A stretch of 64,000 bases of DNA, from assembly GCA_039881145.1 (NCBI GenBank), contig JAYKKI010000009.1, positions 10,046,001 through 10,110,000 on the forward strand, written 5' to 3'. Under the pieces are notes generated by a model. That model did no database searches. It was given only the letters and a program-made list of their open reading frames with translations, and was not told the origin of the DNA. This document shows positions 37,191-49,758 of this stretch, one piece after another. Each line of letters begins with the position of its first letter. Position 1 is the first letter of the stretch. This DNA is from Druceiella hillmani. Lineage: Eukaryota; Arthropoda; Insecta; Lepidoptera; Hepialidae. Position numbers and translations under genes: made by a program.

Positions 37191-39365
37191 AAATAAAGGT
37201 TTTCCGGCTTCTGTTATTAATCTATGCGCTAAATCAATGACTATTTTTAAAATATTTTCCTTGTGCAGAATTTACTCTGTTATAATTTAATTATATGTAT
37301 AGATAATTACTTACGTTTCTGTAAAAACAATTGTATAACTCGTATAAAATACAAACAGAGGAATGTGCGAAATTTCCGTTGATTTAATTTACCGTTGATT
37401 TATATTAAAAACCAAAATTATTTATTAGCATTGATTTTGTATTCAATATGGAACATAATACAAGATAATAAAATATGTCATTAGTGGTGTAATTAATGAA
37501 TAATGGTATTTGCAACAAGTCATAAATTTTATACTGCAACATAAAATAATTGTGATGATGATACTAAAATGGAAAATATCGATGAATATAACAAACTATG
37601 ATGACAACAATAACAAACCATGTTTAAATACCTTAACTTGTTCTAATAAAACTCAAAAACCGTACATTTTATTTACCTGATAGTGACAGTAAATGGGTCA
37701 AATAATTTTATTTATGCCTTTTTTTAACCTTTATATTTATCAAACATAATTATCTTATCCCAAATGACCATCTCCTGAATCGAATATTCATAAATACAAC
37801 TACTCGCAATTTCAATTAATGTTTACACATATTTTTAAAATTTATGCAGTTTTTTTTAATTTACCGATATCAAATAGAAATAATACCTTACTATGAATCA
37901 TGTTATTATTTTAATATGTAGTACTGGTTGTTAACAAGTTCAAATAGAAGAAATGTTGAAGAGTGAAACACGTCTTCACACCAAAAAAATTACAAATTTA
38001 ATATGTCTAGAATGTTTTCAATGTCTAATCTAAGAGATTGGGGATTATCATAAAAATGACTCAATTTGAAAAAAAGTGAATGTGGAGGTTAAAAGTGTTC
38101 ACTGTCCACATTTGTGGCGTAAAAGTGTTTCGACATATTTATAACAGCCAGAGATGACGCGACGTAGATATAGTCTATTTCAAAATTTTTATTCTGCTAT
38201 AAATATGCTAGATTCGATGCAAAAGACTTACTAATGAAATATTGCAGCAATAATCTAAATATTCTTGATATTTATTAGATTCTCGTAAAAGTTTTTCATT
38301 GAATAGCATGTATATCACCAATGCTATATGTAGCTAAATCGTTAAAATATACGAGCGATATTCCACACCACAGACCAAGTGAGACAGTAAAGTCTGAATA
38401 CAATTTATATGAAAAAAATAAATTTATTGGACAGAACAAAATGAAGATTGAAAATTTGTAAGTAGAACAGTTTAGTGAATATGAATAGAAAAGTGACGTA
38501 ACGAACTAGAAATTACACGAAAATTGCAAAAATCAATCAGGTGGAAAAATATCGTAGCACGAAAGTTTATGATGTCGTATGATATAAATAGAGGATACTT
38601 GATAAATATATAAATCCTTACACAATATGTCTCATACATCATCAGAATGATTCGTAATAAAATTATATTGTCAAACTTAAATTTATTATAGATGACAGCA
38701 AATGAAACGAAATAATAATTGGGTATCACTTATCGCCATTCAGTTTCTATTTATACATAGTACAAATTCATTTAATTTGTTACTGGCACGTTTACCCTTA
38801 ATATGGCATTCAAGAGAAACTTCATATTTGATCTACCAGTGACCTTTCGTCACAAAATATCTTACGATTTACTTATTAAATATTTATAAATAACTCCAGG
38901 TATAGTACCTACATAAATACCAGCGAAACTAAGCAAACTAAATTCAATAATATTGTAACGTCAATCTTTTTCCGAATAACCTTTACGGCCGAGGGACAGC
39001 CCTTTGAGGGCATTATATGTCGATCTATACATAATTTAATCAAGCATCGGTGAGAAGTCCCATTTCAAATAACTATCAACTTGTACGGCTTTCTAAACGT
39101 TATATATATGAAAAGGTGGCCGTAGTAGCACGAACATGTGGTACAGTCACCGAAAGCGCAAGATTCAAAATTAGTATAATTGACATTAAGTTTTACTATA
39201 TTTTCTTTATGGCAATTTACATATTTTACCTAAATACTCTAAATAATAAACAAATAGTAAATAATCAAAAGTCACAAGAACCTGTGTAATTAATATATTA
39301 TGTAGACATAAGGTACCTGAAATAATTTACAGCAAGAATTATTATTAGATTTTATTTTAATTTTA
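37191..39365. other. Noncoding stretch, no gene seen
   Basis: A+T-rich. A patch near 38985-39160 (ccttta cggccgaggg, then gtggccgtagtagcacgaac) is less A+T-rich. The frames at 38472-38729 (minus) and 39050-39289 have no recognisable motif and no protein-like composition. Confidence 0.5.
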
Positions 39366-39422
39366 TTTCAAAGGGTATAAAAATCATAACCATATCGGCT
39401 ATGATTTTTATACCTTTTCAAA
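39366..39422. repeat. Long near-perfect hairpin, 23-bp arms
   Basis: The left arm 39366-39388 and right arm 39400-39422 are complementary except at two positions, around an 11-base loop (accatatcggc). The core of the stem is ggtataaaaatcata with its exact complement. At 57 bases it is slightly short for an animal miRNA precursor, and its stem is very A+U-rich. A mini-palindrome, MITE relic or structured RNA are alternatives. Confidence 0.9.
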
Positions 39423-41350
39423 TCATTTCATTTTTATACTCAACAAACAAATAAATAAATTACTGAATTTATGTGTATTTCATAAAATTAGTAACTATTG
39501 TATCGGACTTATTTGTATAAAATAAATGAAAGGTTAGAGGAAAACATAATTCCCAATAAATAAGCTAATATATTAGGAAAGCGATTAGATTACTGATGCC
39601 TTTCCAAATTGCCGTCCACACAATTTCTATGGGAAATGAACTGTGGGTTAGATAGATAAAACTAATAATAGTTTACACAATATTTCAAATTTGGGAGACT
39701 CAGTCTGTTTGTTATTTTGATTCAATTTGTATACAAATATTTTAATCATTTTTTTACAGAGCTAAGTAATTTTATAGCAAATAACTTTAGGAGCAATGTG
39801 CATTTTTATCCCACATAAAACTACGCGAAAAAACATTTGGGTATACTGAGTCGAACACAACCCGAACCGGAAATAGATTCCCAGCTTTTTTTCTTATACC
39901 CCGTTTTAAATCATATATTAAAATCTACTATTCACTAGACCATAAATTTTCCTACCATTTAAAATTATCCTGAAATTTTAGACCTTGAATCTAATTGAAA
40001 ATGTAGTATCTCTAATGAAAACTGATCAAAAATAACAAAAAAAATCATCATGTTTTCGGTGCATCTATGATCAGAAGGAATTAGCATTAAAGTATTTGCT
40101 TATCAGGATCTATTATTTGCAGTTATATGACGAAAATATTCTACTGCTAGATAAAGATATTATGCTGAATTATAACTTAGACATTAACATTAATTTCATA
40201 ATGAACCACTTCACCATCGTTCATATTATGAACGTAAAAGGTTACGTAAGACAATGGATTTCATCTATACTTGAGTTTTTATGTGTCAATTCAGGTAACA
40301 GATGCTGGGAGAATATATTATAAAACATGTGGAGACTATTCCATTTTGACACTAAGAAGTAAACGTACATAACAGTAATCCATACGAGATTTATTTAATA
40401 CTTCAATTATTGTTAAATAAGATCTCACTTAAGCATGTAATTAGATGCGATCTAGTTAATTATAAAAATATACATTGCTAACAAAAGTTATTTAGCTAAG
40501 TTATGTTATGACTGTACTGCACAGAAGGCTAAGTGGACTGGCTGTCAGCGCGGCTGCAGGTGATTCGATTAAAACATTGCCTGGAAACATTTAAGGTATT
40601 GCATCAAGTTGTCAATGGACTTAGATGACAGAGTTGGTACTTCAGTATATGTCGAGAACGCTGCTCGTGTTGACATTATCGATTTTAATGTTTTAGCTTT
40701 TGTATGAACAGAGATTTTAAACGAATATGTGTTTATTTGAATTTAGTTAATTATGTAATGTTATATAGAAAAAAACAATTATATTCATTTCATTTTTGCA
40801 GACGATATAGAAGTTTACATAACATAACTTCTATTGTAATTGGAACTATCGCCATTTAAGTACATACCAATTATTAGGTATGTATCAAGATGGCAATAGA
40901 ATTCTGACAGTTTACCTGTTTGATTAGTCAAGATATGTTTATGTACCAGAATGCAAGGCCTTTTCACGCCACGTCTGTATTAGATTAGGAAATGAGGTAG
41001 ATTCGGGAACCACGAATATATGATCTGTGTCATATTTTTTTGCAATTTTAATGAATTATATTCAATATAAAAAATGTTTTCAATTACGTTTATTTAAAAT
41101 GTGCAAATAGATAATGTGTGTGTAACAAATATGTAAATATATAACAAATATTACATGCTGAATTTTGTCTTCATTATTTTATAAATTATTATGAATTTGA
41201 CATATATCTTCTCTATACTGAATGTAAAATTATTTCAAATAACATAAATATGTATAAACATATTTTGAGATAAAATACAATTAACCAAACAATTTAATGG
41301 ATTTTGAAAACACTGTCAAAAAAAACTTCCAAGACTCAGAAGCTGAATAT
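39423..41350. other. Noncoding stretch with one less A+T-rich patch
   Basis: No gene seen. Around 40525-40690 words such as ggctgtcagcgcggctgcag and cgagaacgctgctcgtgttg stand out. No repeat ends or ORFs explain them. The 75-codon frame at 40096-40323 is unremarkable. Confidence 0.45.
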
Positions 41351-41450
41351 ACTAGCTGTGATCGCGACTTCATTCGCGTGAAATTAGGGGTAAGAAAAAT
41401 TGTTCAGAATTTTTTTTTCGATAAATACTAATAGATGGCGTTGGGTGTCA
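41351..41450 (+). repeat. Decayed dispersed repeat, second 'actagctgtg' copy
   Basis: Starts actagctgtgatcgcgactt and continues cattcgcgtgaaattagggg, matching the head of the element at 37022 (actagctgtgccc...). Only the first 100 bases or so are recognisable; a word gatggcg near 41434 may belong to it. Confidence 0.5.
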
Positions 41451-42105
41451 AATCGGTACTTCAAGTCAATTAAGTTAGAATATTAATTTTATTCTTTCAC
41501 ATTCTGCATTGCTTGTTAAAACGTAAAACAACAGTTTGAATATTCTTGCCTAACCAATAACAACGTCGAAGCTCTGTGCTTAGATATCAGGATTTATATG
41601 TTGTGAACACCGCTATTTGTTATTAAAATATTAAATCATCAAGTGTCAAAATTAAGATAAATTAAGATAAATGGTTGCTCTCTTTCAGTTTATACTCCCT
41701 GAAACTACTCGCACGATTGATGTAATACTTTTATCGATATATTGCACACAGTATTTAGAGTAATTCAAATTAATAATGGGAATGAGTTTGCATGCTTTCT
41801 TTCTTCTTTCTCTTTCTGATTCAATTCAAAAATAATTTTCGCCGATCTGTTAAGTTATGAATATTTTCCATGTAACGTCCTGCCTCAAAAGAAGTTCAAC
41901 CAATGACAATGAAAGGTAACAGATCGAATAAGAAGTCTGTACGTTTATTCTTATAAATGGTATTTATATATTAGTGTATTATATATAATACTATATTTCA
42001 ATCAGGCTTAAACAGTTATAGTTTGCAACAAAGCGGGCTAATCTCATTCAAGTTGCGAGAATTGTGTCTTTGTTTTGTAAACAAATTTATACTTTAATAT
42101 TACAA
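41451..42105. other. Noncoding stretch, no gene seen
   Basis: A+T-rich; one imperfect 10-bp tandem pair (attaagataa) near 41653-41672. Confidence 0.55.
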
Positions 42106-42141
42106 ATATATATATATATATATATACACATATATATACAT

Positions 42142-42179
<38 letters not shown>
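42106..42179. repeat. (TA)n / (CA)n microsatellite
   Basis: TA alternation with cacatatatatacatacacacaca in the middle (described here by its CACA and TACA words). Confidence 0.95.
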
Positions 42180-42182
<3 letters not shown>

Positions 42183-44359
42183 TAGAAAGAACATAACGAA
42201 GGTTTTGAATTTGCTTATTTACACTATGTTTTGAAATAATGCTAGAGAGAATAGTAATAACTAAAAATAAGCTTATAATTTAAAACACAAATCAAGGAAT
42301 TTTCAATACAGATCTGGAAATGTAAGTGAAGAAGATATACATCGAAGATATATGTCGAGGACAACAATTCCTAAGTGTAGGTCGAACTCCTCACCTCTTT
42401 TTTGGCATTAATGGATATATTTTTTCTATCTTTTGGTCAATTTAAGTAAATACACTAAATTTCTAACGATTGTCAGTAAAAAAGTGGTAAATTTGGAATG
42501 CAAAGTATCGATATTGAATGCGTCTTTTCATCGCAAGTTGTGCCATTTATGATGATAATGAAGAGTCATGGAATTTGAAACTGAACTTAATATCATTCCC
42601 GTGTCTGATATGGATATATCATACAGCGGATGAAGACACTGGTCAGATAAACTACTGCAATGAAAGACTTAAGCATCAATAATGGAATACAAGTGTGTAA
42701 CTGAAATTTGCATTAGAATATGTGATTTATTATTCACTCTTAAAATTTATATAATTTGGTTTCTTTACAATGCAATTTTTCATGAAAATAAAATAATTCA
42801 AATATTTTAAAGGAATTATTTTCAAACACAAAATAAATAAAACCTCTGCGCTAACAGTTACGGGTTATATTAATTGCTATAATAATATTAGCATTATTAG
42901 AGATGTAAGCATTTGAAGGGATTGTAAATTTATTAGCCATTTATTCTTAAAGTTAGAATTAAAATACAGTCCCGCATATACCAAATTATATAAAGAAATA
43001 ATGAAAGATTGTTGCAATAAAACGAGCATAGTATTTGTATTTGAGTAACACATTCCTGGTCTACTTGTTTCCAATTTACATTGCAAACCTTTCATCAAAG
43101 AATGAAGTAATTTTATACTGCAAGTTGAGAAAAATATATTATTCATTCACAATCATTGAAATCTCTTAATACGTTAAACTACTTTAAAGTTATTTGCACT
43201 GCAGTGATATTCAAGTACATCGGTTTATCTTGCGTTACTGTAGAGCAAGACTTTAAGAACAAATCACCAAACGTTAAATTCCACTTGGATACTTATAAAA
43301 TATGTAATCAATAAATCATATATCAATAAATAACAAATAAATAATGACATATGTATCAGTAAATGAAAAAAACACGTAATAAGTCGTACTTACGACATTA
43401 GTTTTCCAACGATCAAATATTTTTAGAGAAATGTTAAAGGTCCAATGATACTTTCGGAGGTGCGGTGTGGGCAACAATTTTTGTTTTTTTTTCGAAAGAT
43501 TTTTCGAAAAATTTACGGAAAAAATAAAAGATTTGTATAATTGAGTTCTATAAGAAACCAGTTTATACCAGTGCAACGTAAACACATATATTAATAAATC
43601 AATACACGTTTAAGTGACACTCCTTTTCGTGCTTACCAAATTTATATTAATCCATTAGATTCTTCCAACTTTATTTCTTCATTAGTATTCTTAAAATTAG
43701 TGCAGCTAGAAATATCTCATATAATTGCCAGATTGTCATAAACGTTAGATAATTAATATATTTTGGGCACAAACAAAAGTCCCATTCTTTTGACGATCAC
43801 TTTTTTGATACGCCGGAATAGTTATTTATGCATTTTTCAACCAAAATTAAAAAGAATAATAAGGGCGTATTACATTTATGGCACGTGTGGTTCCTACCAC
43901 TTCTCTTGTCGCAATAGATGGAAATAAAAATAAAATATTAAGGGAAGGAAAAGAAAATAATGACGTGTTCCGCTGAAATAACTTATTTTAATGGAATACG
44001 TCATTCTTCAAGTTGTTAACTTGATGGAAAGTGGCCAATTTGATGGAGCGACCTTTTATATGCCATATTCATGCAGCAATAGTTTTTGAAATTTGTGAGA
44101 AAATACAAAATAGTGAAAGCAAACGTAAAAACAAATGTGAGAAAATCGTGAAAAATTAGTTACTTAACACGCATAACAACTTTTATAATATTGATAGAAA
44201 AGAAATATATATTTCATCCCCAGAGCAAAAAATTTAATTGCAAAATTATTAAGTGAAACTAAGTATTTTTTGCTCTGAATATTGATATTTTATTTATGTG
44301 AGTATTACAAAAATTATCATGCATTTTTGGCCGTCTAGTGGGGCGGCCTCTGTCTAGGG
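42180..44359. other. Noncoding stretch, no gene seen
   Basis: Two 89-codon minus-strand frames (42877-43146 and 43316-43585) lie here. Neither has a recognisable domain, and both have the residue make-up expected from A+T-rich DNA. Confidence 0.55.
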
Positions 44360-44482
44360 GGACAGATGAGGGAAGTTGTTGGGATTGGTTGGGATGCAAA
44401 TAGCACGAGATTGAGCTTTGTGGAAATCTATGGAGGGGGGGGTCTTGTCAAGAAGTCTATTTTTCCAGTTGATGATGATGGT
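44360..44482 (+). mobile_element. Probable LINE 3' end remnant
   Basis: A strongly G-rich, C-poor strip on the plus strand: gacagatgagggaagttgtt, ggttgggatgcaaatagcac, tggaaatctatggagggggg, ending gttgatgatgatgg. The last part of several insect LINE (RTE- or jockey-like) reverse-transcriptase ORFs ends in such a run, with a (GAT)n tail. Reading the strip gives Leu-Val-Gly then Leu-Trp-Lys-Ser and Gly-Gly before a Met run, which fits, but with stops. It is a short dead fragment; the clade is not decidable. Confidence 0.5.
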
Positions 44483-47400
44483 AAGTATGTAAAATTTAAA
44501 ACTCGCAGTTTTTGAGCTCAAATTGCGTATCGCTTATGAAATACTAAACCTTAGACGAATGTCATTTGATTGTTAAACCTGCGTTTACTTAGAGCTTATT
44601 TCTATTGAATTTCATATCAACAAAAAGTTGGTATAAATAACAATATTATCTGAGTACAAAACTCGCTTCCTATCAAATAGATAAACGAACGAACTGAAGT
44701 GATGACAAACGTGAGAAGAAATAATGCAATAGATGTTGAATAATCGATTTTACGGACTTTACTCAACGGGTCTGACAAGTTACTTTATGTGGATCAACAA
44801 TGATTTTATTAGTAACTAATTGTGCCTGTGACTTTATTGACGTGAACGTTTGATAAATTATTTCAATTATTGTAGATTTCACTCTATGTAATTTCATTGA
44901 AAAAACGTTTTGTATTCAGGGGTTCTGCTATTGTATCATATAAATGCGCTGTATGAAATTGGTTTTGATACTATAACCATAGACGGAATGTAATAGAACA
45001 TTAAGATGTCGTCTGAAAATATTGGGGACCGACCAAAGCTTAAAACAATTTTATGGTTTCGTACTGGATATTTCAAGATTTCATTATATTGAATTCCATA
45101 TTTGGCCTGTATTACGCATACATTAGGAACTATGAAGCTGGGCATGTGGGCATGCCTCGCATAGTAAGATTTTAAAGACTTCACGGAATACAATACCAAC
45201 ACCATCATTACTTCGGAATCGTTTAATCGGAAATTTATCACGACGAAACTAAAACCAGGGAAGTTTACTGTGTGTAACCAAATTCAGTAAAAAATATGAA
45301 AATGGAAAAAATCAAAAATTCTAAATTCCCATTATATTTACTTATTTTCATTGATGTTGAAGCCTACTAATTTCAAATAAATTGTAAATAAAAATTAATA
45401 ATAATACACTATATATTTATTATATTAGTATTATTGTATTACATAGCTCTAATACAGTAATAAACAAATATTCACAGGAATCATTGCATAAAATATTCAG
45501 AATTTTTTTTAAAATACATTTTGACATATTTCCTTTGTGAAAAAATTAGAAGACCGAATTTCTCGGAAGGAAAATTCGGCCTGTAATTCTATGGAAACGT
45601 CTCGTTATTTACGATTATCTCAATAATATTTTGTTTTCATCAAAAGAAACTTTAGACATCACCTTAAATATTAATGAACACCAGACAAATGTAAAACTAT
45701 TCCTTCGGTTTTTTTCTCGATTCAAATTTGACTTCCTACAAGTGGGAAAGTCAAGACAATTTCAAATTCTAATGATTTTTCTCCAAAATAAAATGTAATG
45801 TGATATTTTAAAGTTTCGTCGGAGTTTTAGTCGGAGTCAAAACTTCAGAAAACTATTTATGTATATTGAATTTGTTTATTAATTCTTTAATACGTAACTT
45901 TTAACAAGTGGTTTGAAGATATTTTCATTAAGTCACTAAATTCGTTTTTAAAGAAAGTTTTCAAACATAAATTGCTAAGAACGCCCACCATTTCTAATGT
46001 TTGGCTACGATTTAACCACGATTTAAAGATAATTGACACATCTACTGTAACTGAGTATTTTTAAATAACAGTACCTATCTACCAAAGCACAAGAACGGAA
46101 ACTCAGCAAGCTATATCGAAAGTACTTAATGAAAAGACTTCGAAAAAATTGTGATGCGGTCTTTTAGTATAAAAAAAGCAAACTAATTTATTTTCATTAC
46201 ATTTTTTATTTATTTTTATATATAGTTTTAAATTTTATGATTCCATTCTTATTATCGGATATTATTGTCTATAGAGCGAACTAGCCATACGGTAGAAGCC
46301 AGATGAAATATTTGGAGTATGTATTTTATGTACCGTACATCGAGTGCGTCAAATACTTGGAATATGTGTCACTTTCTGTACCAAATCACTTCCCGTACTA
46401 GAATTGATATAACCAATTTTTTTTTTACATTTAGAGTTTAATTGCATTATAATTTCCAACTTTATAACGATTTTTAACAACTTGATTAATTTTTAACGAC
46501 TCGATCGAAATTACAAAGAATTTTATTTTGCTTGTAATGTGTGAGAATAATTGTTTGTCACTTGGATGGTATATATAGCAGTGGCATTAAAACTGCTAAT
46601 GGTAAGACCACTATCATAAACTTATACATGTAATAAGTAGGGATTACCGTCATTGATTAGTGTTTCCATGGGTACATACATGTAAATCAAAATGCATCTT
46701 ATAAATAAAGTGCGTCTTATAAATGACTATGTCATCAGTCATTTTCACGAATGTGAAATGATTTTGATAATTACCAACTTAAACCAACGATGAAATAGAG
46801 CAGAATTTGTTAACAAAATTAATCTGTATTTTATAACTTAAAAGATCAGAAGTATTGCACTGATTTCAATAAGTAAACGAAAGACTTATTGAAATTTCTT
46901 TCCTCGTCATAACATATATCAAACATATTTACAACATGTATCAAACTAAAATAAAATTCAATGCAAACTAAGTATTAAAACTTTTTTGAAAATTTATACG
47001 CAATATCCTTAGGAAGAAATATTAAATTACCTTTAAGACAATTTATTTGATTTTGAGTCATGAATTGTAGCGAAACCAAAATTACAAATAATATTACAAA
47101 GTAACTAATCATTTATTTTCTAAATTATAATCACAAAAATAAAGTAAGTGAAAATAATTGTAAATAATAATAAAACATAGGGCACCACACAAAACACAAA
47201 TTTCAAAGTTCAGGATCAAAGGTAATGCCTTTATTGTCATTGAAGGAATCAATATTCAAACACTTTTGACCAAGTTGATCAATGGGTCAACGAAACGGAT
47301 TAAAGCAAATGTTAATAATCCCTTAGATGCACGATTGAATTGTTCGTGCCAACTCAACGACCGTCTCTACTACTGACACAATAAAACGTATGACAGAACT

Positions 47401-48544
47401 TTCTACTCGGCTCGTATTATTAAGGTTTCGAACAGATGCAATAGATGGCATCGGCAGTATGAGGGCGATATGAATTTTTCGTGAACTGTGATACGCCTTC
47501 AGCCTAAATTCACTTCTGTAAATATTATTGACTCACTCTATTATTGACGCTAGAAGCAAATATTATCCATAATATTATTTCGTTAAAGTTCACAAGATTT
47601 CAAGAGATTTTCCTTTTATGAAATTTATTTTTACATGATTAAATGAGAATATCTAATGCTGTGTATTGTCTACGAATAATAAGGATAATATCACGTTAGT
47701 ATTTAATAGCAAGTTAAGGGAAATTACATGGTTTTCTGTTATATTAATTTTTAAGTCGTGTAATTAGATAAACAGTCATTTGTTAGTAATGAATAGAAAT
47801 AGATTTCATAAAAGTTTTTCGCAATATATAAGTTTTTCCGTTATGTGTCTTTTTTCCCAATCGTTTAATTTTAATAAAAAAATGAGCGGATTTCCCCTTT
47901 TTCACTTGGTATTATATTATTGAATGAAATATATTGTTTTAGTTTTTCATATATAAATCACTTAATTAGAATTATGCAAGCGACGAATCCAAAAGTTTAG
48001 TCATTTTAAATCGCTGAAAATATTTGACTGTTGAGAACTGAAAACAGAACTATTTATATTTTAATGGTTTATACCTGCCAAAATAGTTATTACTAATTTT
48101 CGCACCAACAGTCACAACCCAATCCTCCCTTGATATAGCATGAACATAGTGTGTTTAACAAAGAACGTTTATTATTGACTCGGGTGCTTGTGTCCATATA
48201 ACTGAGCATATGTGAAGCACATTTTTACAAAAAAATTATTTTATTCTGTTAAATCGCAACTTGGAAATCGCTTCTTAGAAATTAATGAGAATTGTCACAT
48301 AGCTTGGTAACATTTTCTACTTAGTTTGATGCATAGAACCCTTTGTCCGAACAATTGATATGTTCTTTATTATAACATAACATGTATATCGTTTAATATC
48401 TCAATGCAAACTTCATGAAGTACAAACTTAACTACATGTTTATATATTACGACAGATTATACGTGTTGAATAAAAAAAAACAAGTTTGAAAAAACGAAAT
48501 ACGATTAAACTTTTCAAGTTATTTTTTACCTCATGGAGATAACA
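44483..48544. other. Noncoding stretch, no gene seen
   Basis: The longest frame is on the minus strand at 44936-45241 (101 codons from a GTG, no upstream ATG), without a recognisable motif. A small inverted repeat CCGAATTT/AAATTCGG lies at 45554-45579. A patch near 47335-47500 (gttcgtgccaactcaacgac, agatggcatcggcagtatga) is less A+T-rich and could be a regulatory element or old repeat. Confidence 0.5.
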
Positions 48545-48740
48545 AAATTAGTGGGCTGTTTACTAAGACTCCGCGGCGTAGATCACATGCAAATATTTCA
48601 TTAGCACCTCGACTATATACAGATGTTAGGTCACAATGACGACTTTCATAATACTTTAATTTGCTTCTTTTGTTCCAAAGGGAATGTTTTATAAGCTATC
48701 CCAAGGCAGACATTGCTCCGGGTGAGTGGGTTGGGAAATT
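48545..48740. other. Candidate conserved noncoding element with a perfect octamer
   Basis: The patch holds gactccgcggcgtagatcac followed by ATGCAAAT at 48587-48594, the exact POU octamer, and a homeodomain-type TCATTAG at 48598-48604. Further on come aggtcacaatgacgac, a nuclear-receptor-like AGGTCA, and gctccgggtgagtgggttgg near 48715-48734. Composition is clearly less A+T-rich than on either side and no ORF runs through it. Confidence 0.35.
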
Positions 48741-49758
48741 TTTTTTCATATAATAATTTTCTAGATAGAATTCAGAATTAAAATTGAAACAAAAACGAGT
48801 TAATAGCGATGTTTTATGAGGTTACCACCTTCAATTCCATAGTTGATATTTTATTTTAAAAGGTAAGTTTTAATACAGCCTAATATTCCAGACATTAAAA
48901 AGAAGTAGATGCACAGGACAGTGCAGCTTATAACAATATAAATTTAGGAGGATCATAAATGTATCTCCTTATCATCTAGTTGGTCTATGCATAATGGTTA
49001 GACTAAAAGAGTTATAAATTTTATCAGTACGAACACAAAGGCAATACAAAGACCTTACAAGAAATGTTTTTGCCCTAATTATAATTCAATGGAGGTATAT
49101 TAAATTTCATTATATCAATATTAAGTTGAAACTAGAAATTACTCTAACTTTATATTTGGTCTCAGTTGGATATAATGATAACCTGCCCTAATTCTTAATA
49201 TATATTAATAAAAAGAAAGTGTCAGTTCATCATGAAAAATTATTTAATTTTGTTATAGAATAAATTAAAAAGATTTTGAGTTGTTCAATACATCCTTCTC
49301 ACAAGAATATCGTAGTTGTGAGTAATATTATTAGTAACATAATCAATATTAGCTGATAAGAGAATGCTGGAAAAACAGAGGAGCACGTGTACATTGTGAA
49401 AATAAACAGAATTAGCATCATCTTTAACAGAGTCAAATATTCAATTAACTGCCATACAATTCAAAAATACGTCTACTAATTTGAAACTGCTATAAACTTT
49501 GTTAGGAAGTATCTACTGAGAATTCCTAAAATTATTTGAATAGTTGAATAAGTATAAAGAAAAAATTACAAAAATTGCATCTAACTTTGTAATGAAAATT
49601 AACTGACTTGGAATGATCGTGTTTCTGTATATTATATTAATTTCTTATATTAGTCAATGAACTTACAGGTTTTTCCATTATTAAGAAAGCAAAGAAACAG
49701 GCGAATTGGTCAAAGGTGTGACAATAAAGTCATTATAAAACTAGAATTGAAATTATTA
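48741..49758. other. Noncoding lead-in to copy B
   Basis: A+T-rich with no gene seen. The frame 49657-49887 runs from here into copy B and is not kept open in copy A. Whether homology with sequence left of the window begins before 49759 cannot be known. Confidence 0.5.

Noticed and set aside
39366..39422. Firm miRNA call
   Set aside because: The hairpin is short for an animal precursor and very A+U-rich; without small-RNA data it is only a hairpin.
42877..43585. Two 89-codon minus-strand ORFs
   Set aside because: No domain, no splice signals joining them and no protein-like residue use.
44936..45241. 101-codon minus-strand ORF
   Set aside because: It starts at GTG with no upstream ATG, has no motif I recognise, and a frame of this length can occur by chance in 64 kb.
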